Below are positions 1-5,960 of a stretch of DNA of 33,179 bases, in pieces; position 1 is the stretch's first letter, and each line of letters starts with the position of its first letter. The translations under genes and the position numbers were made by a program. This DNA comes from a virus: positions 1 to 33,179 of the IMG/VR virus record IMGVR_UViG_3300029309_000166; one strand, given 5' to 3'. The notes below the pieces were generated by a model that was not told where the DNA came from, did no database searches, and saw only the letters and a program-made list of their open reading frames with translations.

Positions 1-104
1 TTTTTTATTAACAATTCGTTTGCGTCTTTAAACTCTTTAAAATCGACATATTTACAACGATAATAACCAAGTCGTCTTGCAAGTTCGTTTCGTAAACTTA
101 TACC
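1..104. repeat. Left copy of 104-bp terminal overlap
   Basis: This stretch matches 33076-33179 at a constant offset of 33075, with one mismatch: T at 6 against A at 33081. On the minus strand the mismatch changes an Ile codon from ATT to ATA, so it is silent. The overlap sits inside the primase-helicase gene, and removing one copy restores a continuous frame. It therefore reads as an assembly or circular-permutation overlap. A genuine short terminal repeat is possible but less likely in the middle of a gene. Confidence 0.9.
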
Positions 105-755
105 AGCATTGTCATTGTCGGTGCAAAGAATTATTTCTTTTTTATTTTCAAAATATTTGTAACAATTGTCAAGATATTCTAAATTCTGATTTCCTTTTGA
201 CGCACCATTCGGAACAGAAACAACACTATACATTCCCGATTCATATAAAGACAATGCGTCAATTTCGCCTTCTACTATATAACAAACGTCAGTTTCTAAA
301 TTAAGATTATTTAATCCATAAAATATTAATTCAGCACCAGAAACCATTTTAAAATTTTTATCGCCTGACCGATACTTGATATTGATGACATCATTATTTC
401 TGAAATAATTAAAATTAATGCAACGTTGTTTCTTTTTTACTTGCGGAAAATATTCAAGTGATTGTCCAATTTTCCAATAAGAAAGTGTTGATTCTGAAAT
501 GCCACGTTCTTTAAAGTATTTAATAATTTTGTCATTTAAATCAAGATTGGTTTTTTCTGGTCTAACATATTTGTTTTCTTTGACCGTTCCTGACCAACCG
601 CAATGATGACAATTGTAAACGCCTTTTTGTAAATCTACTGACAAACAACGGTCACTTTTGTTTTTTCGTTCATGACTACATTTTGGACATTGTGTCTTTT
701 GATTTCCTCTTTGATTTTTAATTTTTATTCCTAGTTCTTCAAATTTATCTATCAT
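1..755 (-). CDS. Primase-helicase, N-terminal part (continues at the right end of the window)
   Basis: This is the N-terminal part of a T7 gp4-like fusion that makes RNA primers and unwinds DNA at the phage fork. The start is ATG at 755. A zinc-binding domain is visible as CPKC (residues 23-26) and CHHC (49-52). A Toprim domain follows, with VEGEID (161-166) and the DND metal-binding motif (213-215). There is no stop before base 1. Crossing the circular junction, the frame joins 33075-32160 for a total of 556 residues, close to the 566 of T7 gp4. The start overlaps the end of the preceding small gene by 11 bases, suggesting coupled translation. The family is clear from the motifs; the join across the ends is inferred from the repeat and the preserved frame. 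Confidence 0.93.
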   Translation of the reverse strand, partial: MIDKFEELGIKIKNQRGNQKTQCPKCSHERKNKSDRCLSVDLQKGVYNCHHCGWSGTVKENKYVRPEKTNLDLNDKIIKYFKERGISESTLSYWKIGQSLEYFPQVKKKQRCINFNYFRNNDVINIKYRSGDKNFKMVSGAELIFYGLNNLNLETDVCYIVEGEIDALSLYESGMYSVVSVPNGASKGNQNLEYLDNCYKYFENKKEIILCTDNDNAGISLRNELARRLGYYRCKYVDFKEFKDANELLIK

Positions 756-942
756 TTTCAATAACTGTTTTTTCTTTTTGAATTCGTTCCATGACTTCGA
801 TTGTTGCGTCACAAAATTGAATTACGTTAAATAATTGTTTTTTACATTCTAATAAATCCGGCACACATGCTGGGTCGAATGAATATTGTTTTGAAATTTT
901 TGTTAAAATATTATTTTTTATTTGTTCTTCAATATATATCAT
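745..942 (-). CDS. Small hypothetical protein (65 aa)
   Basis: This short acidic/basic mixed protein has no motif that I recognise. It contains two cysteines and a helical, lysine- and glutamate-rich C-terminal half. It overlaps the preceding PD-(D/E)XK-like gene by 4 bases (ATGA-type overlap) and the following primase gene by 11 bases. This tight packing is the main evidence that it is translated. It lies in the replication operon and may be an accessory replication or nuclease-associated protein, but that is only inferred from position. Confidence 0.65.
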   Translation of the reverse strand: MIYIEEQIKNNILTKISKQYSFDPACVPDLLECKKQLFNVIQFCDATIEVMERIQKEKTVIENDR

Positions 943-1433
943 AATTTTAATTGTTTAAGGGTTAAAAGTTTTGATTTTTCTAATACGAATGATTTAATTC
1001 TAGTCATTCTTAAATTTTCTTTTTTATAAACCATTTCGTTTGTTGCAAATCCTTCAAATCTGTATCGCGGATAAATGCAAGAAAACAACGCGAAAAAATC
1101 GCAATCGCTTTTTAAATGCGCCGGAATCATTAAAGGATTTTTATAATTTCTATTTGCTTTTATGTCAAATGTTTTGTTTTTATAAACACAATCGTATTGG
1201 TCTGTTCCCTCATTTTTTGAAAATATTTCAATTTTAAAATCGGGAAACAAATTCAGTTCCCGACAAAAAATGAATTCAGCACCAAAACCGATAATGTCTA
1301 ATTGTGAATCGTTGATTTTATTAATTGTTCCTTTACCTCTACCAACAGAACAATTTTGTTCGTGTCTTGCATTTCCAACCATTTCAACAATTTGTTGTTC
1401 AAATTTATTTAATGTAAAGACCTTTTTATTCAT
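939..1433 (-). CDS. PD-(D/E)XK-like nuclease domain protein (164 aa)
   Basis: The order of residues fits the PD-(D/E)XK nuclease fold: Glu53 in a GFGAEFIF helix, Asp81 in a YDCVY strand, then D90-I-K92 in the next strand. These would be the helix-1 acidic residue and the D...DxK metal site. The substrate is unknown; such phage proteins include resolvases, exonucleases and restriction-type enzymes. The gene overlaps the initiator-like gene upstream by 8 bases and the 65-aa gene downstream by 4 bases, placing it in the replication operon. The nuclease assignment rests on the motif pattern only and could be wrong if the strand spacing is coincidental. Confidence 0.6.
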   Translation of the reverse strand: MNKKVFTLNKFEQQIVEMVGNARHEQNCSVGRGKGTINKINDSQLDIIGFGAEFIFCRELNLFPDFKIEIFSKNEGTDQYDCVYKNKTFDIKANRNYKNPLMIPAHLKSDCDFFALFSCIYPRYRFEGFATNEMVYKKENLRMTRIKSFVLEKSKLLTLKQLKL

Positions 1434-2250
1434 TTTTAGCGTAGTTAAATAATTCAGTTAGTTCACGTTCATTAAAAACATTTTCAAGGTTAAATTGATT
1501 TAATTTTCTTTTATCAGTCATTGCACCTAGTTTTTCTTCATTGTCATCAAAGTAAATGAAATAATCTTTGATACCTTTTATTTTATGAAAACATTTGGGT
1601 TTGTCCTGAAACTGTTGCATAAATCGGTGAATATACTTCACACCGTTTTTGTCATTGTTTCTTAATTTGGTTAATGACAAAAAATTATTAGACCAAAAAT
1701 TATCGTTTCTTATTTTCTGACAAACTCTAAAAACCTTTCTTAAATCATATTTGTCAATACGTTCTATTTTATCAAGTGTATCTAACCATTTATTCTTTTG
1801 TGATTTTGTTTTGGGTTGGTATCTTAATGGAAATAAATTTATAAAATGTTCTAAAGATTTATTGGCGATTTCTGAATAATCTATATTATTATTATTATTT
1901 ATATTATTTTGTTGCGGATTTTCCGCGTCGGTTTTTTCCGCGTCGGTTAACCCGCTTTGGTCATCTAAATAATAATTATAACCGGCAAATTTACCGCCAA
2001 TTTTAACAGATTCCCGACGTAATAAATTAAATTTTTCTAACTCTTTTATTTTAGAATTTATGGCGTCTTTGCCTTCTTTAAAATGATTTATAATAAAACG
2101 AATTGTGATTGGTTTTGACGAATCATGTGAAAATAAATAAGCATAAAGACCGGTTGCGCCAATAGAAATGTTCTTTGTCCTGAAGACGCAATTTGGCACA
2201 ATTGTAAAGTTGTCAAACCTTTTGGGTTTGTAAATTCTATTTATTTTCAT
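1426..2250 (-). CDS. Winged-helix replication initiator-like protein (274 aa)
   Basis: Residues 1-100 look like a winged-helix DNA-binding domain of the kind found in phage replisome organisers. They include an ATGLYAYLFSH helix followed by a stretch aligning with recognition helices (IRFIINHFKEGKDAI, KIKELEKFNLL). A low-complexity linker containing runs of Asn (about residues 115-122) separates it from a helical C-terminal domain of about 150 residues, which is probably for partner or helicase loading contacts. It sits between nuclease genes and the primase-helicase, as expected for an initiator or helicase loader. The exact family is not certain from sequence alone. Confidence 0.6.
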   Translation of the reverse strand: MKINRIYKPKRFDNFTIVPNCVFRTKNISIGATGLYAYLFSHDSSKPITIRFIINHFKEGKDAINSKIKELEKFNLLRRESVKIGGKFAGYNYYLDDQSGLTDAEKTDAENPQQNNINNNNNIDYSEIANKSLEHFINLFPLRYQPKTKSQKNKWLDTLDKIERIDKYDLRKVFRVCQKIRNDNFWSNNFLSLTKLRNNDKNGVKYIHRFMQQFQDKPKCFHKIKGIKDYFIYFDDNEEKLGAMTDKRKLNQFNLENVFNERELTELFNYAKNE

Positions 2251-2260
2251 TAAAGTTGGT

Positions 2261-2512
2261 TTATCTTTTTTTAAATAATTCTTTTTTTGAATCTAAAAAA
2301 TTTCTGTAATCATCAAATTGTTTTTTAAAATCTTTAAATGTAATATCAGATTCGCCGTAAATTTCCCAAAGAAAATCAATAAATGCGTCAAACTCGACGC
2401 GATTCATTTTCCCGACATACTTCATTTTAATTGGAAGGTTTGTCGTTTTGGTTTCAGTCCACCGAACCTTTTGTCTTTCAGAATCAAAAAAAACGGATTT
2501 ATAAAACATCAT
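2261..2512 (-). CDS. Hypothetical protein (83 aa)
   Basis: No recognisable motif. The protein is rich in aromatic and charged residues, with several Phe-Asp pairs and a lysine-rich C-terminus. It overlaps the end of the VRR-NUC gene by 14 bases and ends 11 bases before the initiator-like gene, so it is part of the same minus-strand operon. A role in replication or recombination is inferred from position only. Confidence 0.6.
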   Translation of the reverse strand: MMFYKSVFFDSERQKVRWTETKTTNLPIKMKYVGKMNRVEFDAFIDFLWEIYGESDITFKDFKKQFDDYRNFLDSKKELFKKR

Positions 2513-2909
2513 TCATATAGTTAATTATTAAATCTTTTGCACTTTCATAATCTCGACAAACTTCCGCTTTCCAACCTACCGCATTTAATTGTTTAATCCA
2601 ACGCGCCTGACTTTGTGTTGGTTTATTATAACCTACTTTTAATTCAATTGCAAGTCCATTAAAACCGGAACATGCGTTAAAAATCAAAATGTCAGGAACA
2701 CCCGCTTTAACGCCAAGATATTTAATTTTAAATCTCTCAAACGGTGTGCGTTTACCTTCATTGTTTGGGTGTGTAAATATCACATGTGGAAATTCATAAT
2801 CCAACAATTGAACAATTCGGTGTTGTAATTTATCTTCTTTTCCTAAATATTTTTCATAAGGGTTTGCCATTCTTATAAAATAAAAAAAATATTCAGAAAT
2901 CAAAGTCAT
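2499..2909 (-). CDS. VRR-NUC domain endonuclease
   Basis: The protein shows the VRR-NUC signature of the PD-(D/E)XK superfamily: GVPDILI (Asp73), then GLAIELKVG (Glu89, Lys91), then TQSQARWIKQL with the conserved Gln and Trp. The upstream HPNNEGKR segment is also typical. These phage enzymes act as structure-specific nucleases, for example on branched DNA. Two starts are possible. The ATG at 2909 abuts the stop of the 49-aa ORF; the internal ATG at 2870 (MANPYEK) gives a more typical N-terminus. The first 13 residues are hydrophobic and atypical, so I slightly prefer the internal start. Confidence 0.85.
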   Translation of the reverse strand: MTLISEYFFYFIRMANPYEKYLGKEDKLQHRIVQLLDYEFPHVIFTHPNNEGKRTPFERFKIKYLGVKAGVPDILIFNACSGFNGLAIELKVGYNKPTQSQARWIKQLNAVGWKAEVCRDYESAKDLIINYMNDVL

Positions 2910-3059
2910 TTAATTGAATAATAATATTAAAATAAATGTTATAATTAACCCTGCGTAAGAAATTAAAACTAATTTCATTGATTTTTCATATCGTTTTTCG
3001 TCGAAGTTTTCTTCGGATTTTTTTAAATATTCCTTCCCTTCGTTTAGGTAATGTTTCAT
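2910..3059 (-). CDS. Small single-span membrane protein (49 aa)
   Basis: An ATG at 3059 opens a 49-codon frame. The first 28 residues are charged (KEYLKKSEENFDEKRYEKS), followed by a strongly hydrophobic segment of about 20 residues to the C-terminus. This indicates a tail-anchored inner-membrane miniprotein. Its stop at 2910 abuts the first possible ATG of the VRR-NUC gene. It overlaps another small frame (2986-3141) by 74 bases, so both may not be translated. No function is recognised; phage membrane miniproteins often modulate host or exclusion functions. Confidence 0.5.
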   Translation of the reverse strand: MKHYLNEGKEYLKKSEENFDEKRYEKSMKLVLISYAGLIITFILILLFN

Positions 3060-3141
3060 AATTATTAATTTTTGATTCGTAACTAACAAAATTTATTTCC
3101 TTGAAATAATTATCATTCAAGAAATTCAAATATTTGCTCAT
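2986..3141 (-). CDS. Small basic ORF (51 aa)
   Basis: The ATG at 3141-3139 overlaps the TGA stop of the DnaA-domain gene as ATGA, the coupling arrangement seen repeatedly in this genome. The product is 51 residues with an aromatic/Asn-rich N-terminal half and a strongly basic C-terminus (KKIRRKLRRK). The C-terminal third is antiphase to the membrane miniprotein at 2910-3059. The ATGA overlap supports translation. The basic tail may simply reflect the overlapping frame. No family is recognised. Confidence 0.4.
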   Translation of the reverse strand: MSKYLNFLNDNYFKEINFVSYESKINNYETLPKRREGIFKKIRRKLRRKTI

Positions 3142-3542
3142 TTTATTTGTTTCAACAATGCCTTTTGGTTTCTTTGTAATTTTGAAATTTCGTCCCTTAA
3201 TTTTATGTTTTCTAAAATCAAAGAATTGTATTTGAAAATAATTTCACTTATTGTCATTGATTCTGGTTTTTGATAAATTTTATTTAACCTTTTGTAAATA
3301 TATTTATATTTAAATAAAAGCGATTTGTTAAGACGACACATTTCGGGAAACTCTTTTATTGCATGTAAAATTGTGGAATGGTGTTTGTTTACACAATCAG
3401 CAATGTTTTTAAATGTTGCGCCTTTTATTTCCCGACATAAAACATAAAAACACGCCCTTGCTTCAACATATTTTAATTCCCTAGAATTAATATTTAAATC
3501 CAAACCAAAACATTCTTCGACAATTTTTTTAATTCTTTCCAT
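3138..3542 (-). CDS. Stand-alone DnaA domain IV-like protein (134 aa)
   Basis: Residues about 20-65 match the C-terminal DNA-binding domain of bacterial DnaA. They include REL.YVEARACFYVLCREI followed by the helix-turn-helix region GATFKNIADCVNKHHSTILHA, which resembles the DnaA-box recognition signature (DHSTVLHA in DnaA). The AAA+ domain is absent. The rest is helical and may form a coiled coil at about 100-134. Such a protein could bind DnaA boxes in phage or host DNA, to recruit replication or to compete with host DnaA. It overlaps the exonuclease gene by 14 bases, placing it in the recombination-replication operon. Confidence 0.8.
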   Translation of the reverse strand: MERIKKIVEECFGLDLNINSRELKYVEARACFYVLCREIKGATFKNIADCVNKHHSTILHAIKEFPEMCRLNKSLLFKYKYIYKRLNKIYQKPESMTISEIIFKYNSLILENIKLRDEISKLQRNQKALLKQIK

Positions 3543-4383
3543 AACCTGACATTATAATTGATAAATCATTTTCATTTATGTTTTCTGTGATATAACCAGA
3601 ACAACGACCATGTTTTAAATAATATTTCCATTTTGCAAATGCTTGTTTATAAGCATTGCGACCCGATTCAATCATTTTTTCGTCAAGGGAAAACAATTGA
3701 ATGTCTGCAAACGGAATTCGTGAACCGTCACTATGTTCAACAATTTCTGATTCTATTGCAATAAATCTAAAATTTTCAGGCGGGACGCCTAAATAATCAG
3801 AATAAACAACCGCTTGTAAATGCCAATGATATTGATAACATTGTGAACGGAATTTATAAGGGTTTGTTGATTGCGTTGTTTTTATATCTGAAATAAATTT
3901 TTTGTCAAAATTAAAACAATCGGGACGCACTTTAAAGTTGTTTCCGTCAGCATAAACATAATAGGAATGTTCTTTTTTGCCTTCTAAATAATCTAAAATG
4001 TATTGGTTATAATAAAAACCGGATTCGTCTTTTTCATATAACACACGCTTTATTTCTTCAATCCTCAACATGTCGTCTTCGCTAATCATGGTTTTTCCCC
4101 TTGACAATTCGATTTGTTGTTGATATAACATTTTCCCTTCTTTTGAACGTCGGTCAACTTTTTTTGTAACAAAGATTTCTTTGTCAAATAATTCTGGTTC
4201 TAAAATTGCCGTGTGAACCGCAGTTCCAAAATTCATTGACGCAGTAGGTTTAAACCTTTGCGCCAAAAAATGCTTTACAGTTGTTGAGTATATTTTTTTT
4301 AATACACTTGACGAAATATGATTTCGTTCTTCATGATAAGATTCGTTTGATTCTACTTTTTCAATGATTCTTTCTATTTTCAT
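3529..4383 (-). CDS. RecE-like PD-(D/E)XK exonuclease
   Basis: The protein resembles the exodeoxyribonuclease VIII/RecE-like family (DUF3799). It has the early helix motif GTAVHTAILEP (His57), Glu138 before a KKEHSYYV strand, then KVRPDC (Asp155) and SDIKTT (Asp166, Lys168), followed by YQYHWHLQAVVYSDYLG with the usual Gln-Tyr helix. It probably resects double-stranded DNA 5' to 3' to expose single strands for the ERF annealase encoded two genes upstream. Together with ERF and the SSB it forms a complete phage single-strand annealing system. A 78-base gap with a strong hairpin separates it from the SSB gene. Confidence 0.88.
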   Translation of the reverse strand: MKIERIIEKVESNESYHEERNHISSSVLKKIYSTTVKHFLAQRFKPTASMNFGTAVHTAILEPELFDKEIFVTKKVDRRSKEGKMLYQQQIELSRGKTMISEDDMLRIEEIKRVLYEKDESGFYYNQYILDYLEGKKEHSYYVYADGNNFKVRPDCFNFDKKFISDIKTTQSTNPYKFRSQCYQYHWHLQAVVYSDYLGVPPENFRFIAIESEIVEHSDGSRIPFADIQLFSLDEKMIESGRNAYKQAFAKWKYYLKHGRCSGYITENINENDLSIIMSGYGKN

Positions 4384-4399
4384 TCTTATTGGTTTTAAA

Positions 4400-4455
4400 A
4401 TAAGACGGGGAAGTAAGTTTGTGGATTTGTTTCCTGAATGATTTCCCCGCCTTAT
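4400..4455 (-). other. Hairpin between SSB and exonuclease genes
   Basis: Bases 4400-4412 and 4443-4455 form a 12-bp stem (ATAAG and CGGGGAA arms) broken by one A/C mismatch, around a loop of 30 bases. On the minus strand it lies after the SSB stop and before the exonuclease start. Only a weak T-rich stretch follows. It may be a leaky terminator, an RNA stabiliser that raises SSB over exonuclease expression, or a protein-binding site. G/C-rich pairing is unusual in such A/T-rich DNA. Confidence 0.6.
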
Positions 4456-4461
4456 TAATTA

Positions 4462-4809
4462 TTAAAATGGTAAATCGTCATCACCTTGCGCAACCTTTGT
4501 TTCTTTTTGTGGTTGAACAAAATCAGATTCACCGTTGTCAGCAATGATTGACCAACCTTTTATGTTGGCGAACCATTTCATATTTCCCGTTTTTTTGTCT
4601 TCGTAACTTTTTGAAAATACATTTACGCCAACAGAAACTTTTTGACCTTCAGCGAAATCATCTAATTTCGCGCAACCGTCGTTGATAAACTCAACATAAG
4701 TTTCGTTATTGTATTTGTCTTCGGTTTGTAATAATACACCCCTTTTTTTAAACGTGTCCGTTACTTGAACAACGGGTTCAATTGTAATAATTGTTCCTTT
4801 TACATACAT
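4462..4809 (-). CDS. Single-stranded DNA-binding protein, DUF3127-type
   Basis: This 115-residue protein has the pattern of the OB-fold DUF3127 family common in Bacteroidota phages. An N-terminal strand (KGTIITIEPVVQVTDTFKKR) is followed by ETYVEF, a GQKVSVGVNVFSKSYEDKKTG segment and KWFANIKGWSI. The C-terminus is acidic and ends DDDLPF, like the partner-binding tail of bacterial SSB. It would coat single strands made by the exonuclease and at the replication fork. It lies directly after the ERF gene with a 5-base gap and ahead of the exonuclease. Confidence 0.85.
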   Translation of the reverse strand: MYVKGTIITIEPVVQVTDTFKKRGVLLQTEDKYNNETYVEFINDGCAKLDDFAEGQKVSVGVNVFSKSYEDKKTGNMKWFANIKGWSIIADNGESDFVQPQKETKVAQGDDDLPF

Positions 4810-4814
4810 AATTT

Positions 4815-5390
4815 CTATTTTTTAAAATGATTATTTAACATTGTCTGGTGTTTCTTTAAAAGTTCCACTTCTTGACAATACTTCTGCGCACCTTCAAAGT
4901 CATTGTTTTTTATAAACGTTGTAATCTCTGAAATTTTGCTTTTGGATTTTTTTTCAACCTTCTCTGGTTCTTCTTGTGTTGCGTTACCGTCGTCGTCTTC
5001 GCTTGGCAATGCCAACAATGACGCCAATGTATATCGCCTAAAATAAGTGATTGCAGAACCTAAATTTTGAGGTTTTAAACCACTTGGCAAAGGCAATGAA
5101 GAATGAATCATATCTTCACCGTCCGAAATAATTGTCCAAACTTTTATTGAATCTGATTCATCATTATAAACACGGTCAACGTTTTTCAACACTTCTTTTG
5201 TTGTCCCGAATGGTTGTGTTACAACAAGGTTGTAAGACGACAAAACCGGTCTAACAATTTTTAATAAATTGTTAATGTCAAAATATTTTGAATTAAAAAA
5301 TTTATTGTCAGTCGTTTTTTTAACGCCTGAAATTTCTATTTGAACACGCAACAATTTGTCGTGAATGTTCGTTTTAGTTTTCGCACTCAT
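4815..5390 (-). CDS. ERF-family single-strand annealing protein
   Basis: Residues 1-130 match the ERF superfamily of phage recombinases: NIHDKLLRVQIEISGVKK, FNSKYFDINNLLKIVRPVL and the characteristic LGSAITYFRRYTLASLLAL. After an acidic SEDDDGNA turn comes a lysine/glutamate-rich linker, then a short helical C-terminal region. The protein anneals complementary single strands during recombination-dependent replication or repair. Length (191 aa) is typical. It is the second gene after the early-type promoter at 5650-5681, directly following the small HTH-like gene, and precedes the SSB. Confidence 0.9.
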   Translation of the reverse strand: MSAKTKTNIHDKLLRVQIEISGVKKTTDNKFFNSKYFDINNLLKIVRPVLSSYNLVVTQPFGTTKEVLKNVDRVYNDESDSIKVWTIISDGEDMIHSSLPLPSGLKPQNLGSAITYFRRYTLASLLALPSEDDDGNATQEEPEKVEKKSKSKISEITTFIKNNDFEGAQKYCQEVELLKKHQTMLNNHFKK

Positions 5391-5393
5391 AAT

Positions 5394-5621
5394 TTATTTA
5401 ACTTTAAAAATTGATTTGATTATTTCTGAAAACCGAATTCCGTTTTCTTCCATTATTAGCATTTCGCCAATAGTGAATCTTTGCGGGTCTTCAATTTTCT
5501 TTTTTAGTGTTGGCGCGGTAATTTCCAACATTTCTTCAATGTGATATTTTTTAAAACGATTGTTCTTTAATTCGTCACGAAACATTCGTTCAAAAACCGC
5601 CTTTTCGTTTATTCCAAACAT
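5394..5621 (-). CDS. Small HTH-like DNA-binding protein (75 aa)
   Basis: This is the first gene of the leftward replication-recombination operon. The segment HIEEMLEITAPTLKKKIEDPQRFTI has the spacing of a Cro/XRE-type helix-turn-helix, followed by a helix (IGEMLIMEENGIRFSEII). Its position directly behind the promoter at 5650-5681 suggests an early regulator that may act on its own promoter or on the palindromic elements upstream. No lysogeny partner is seen, so a phage repressor role is not implied. The HTH call is from pattern only. Confidence 0.6.
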   Translation of the reverse strand: MFGINEKAVFERMFRDELKNNRFKKYHIEEMLEITAPTLKKKIEDPQRFTIGEMLIMEENGIRFSEIIKSIFKVK

Positions 5622-5649
5622 AATTTGATTTTTAAAAAATTCGTAACAA

Positions 5650-5681
5650 CAAACTTATAAAAAATTTATTTTAATAACAAA
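5650..5681 (-). promoter_or_regulatory. Early-type Bacteroidota promoter for the recombination operon
   Basis: On the minus strand TTTG (5681-5678), a 20-base A/T-only spacer and TAAGTTTG (5657-5650) match the Bacteroidota consensus TTTG...TAnnTTTG. The start ATG lies 29 bases downstream of the -7 element. The spacer begins TTATTAAAA, similar to four other promoters in this genome. Confidence 0.75.
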
Positions 5682-5775
5682 ATTTATTTTTTTTAGACAC
5701 AAAAAAAATGCTTGATTTTTAAGATTTTCTTTTACATTATGTTAAATAAAAAATGAAAGAATTTTTTGATTTTTC

Positions 5776-5955
5776 TACGAAGGAAAATTTCGATTGCTGG
5801 ACTTTCTCGGATTTTTGATATACTATATCCACAGAGGGGTCAAAGTTGCTTAAAACGTCTAAAAAGTGCCTTAAAACGCATTTTGGAAAAACGCTTTTTT
5901 TTGCCAAAAATGGCTAAAAATAGGGCAAAAATCATGGTCAAAAAACACTTAAAAC
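5776..5955. promoter_or_regulatory. Non-coding element, copy A: 14-mer, palindrome and phased A-tracts
   Basis: In this gene-free region (5622-5960), the 14-mer TACGAAGGAAAATT begins at 5776. A perfect 13-base palindrome GATATACTATATC lies at 5817-5829, followed by ATCCACAGAGGGG from 5827. From 5852 to 5954 short A-tracts (and one T-tract) recur mostly every 10-11 bases, the signature of intrinsically curved DNA. A related element with identical spacing lies at 24015-24182. It could be a regulator-binding upstream element for the promoter at 5650-5681 or part of an origin. Confidence 0.6.
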
Positions 5956-5960
5956 ACACG

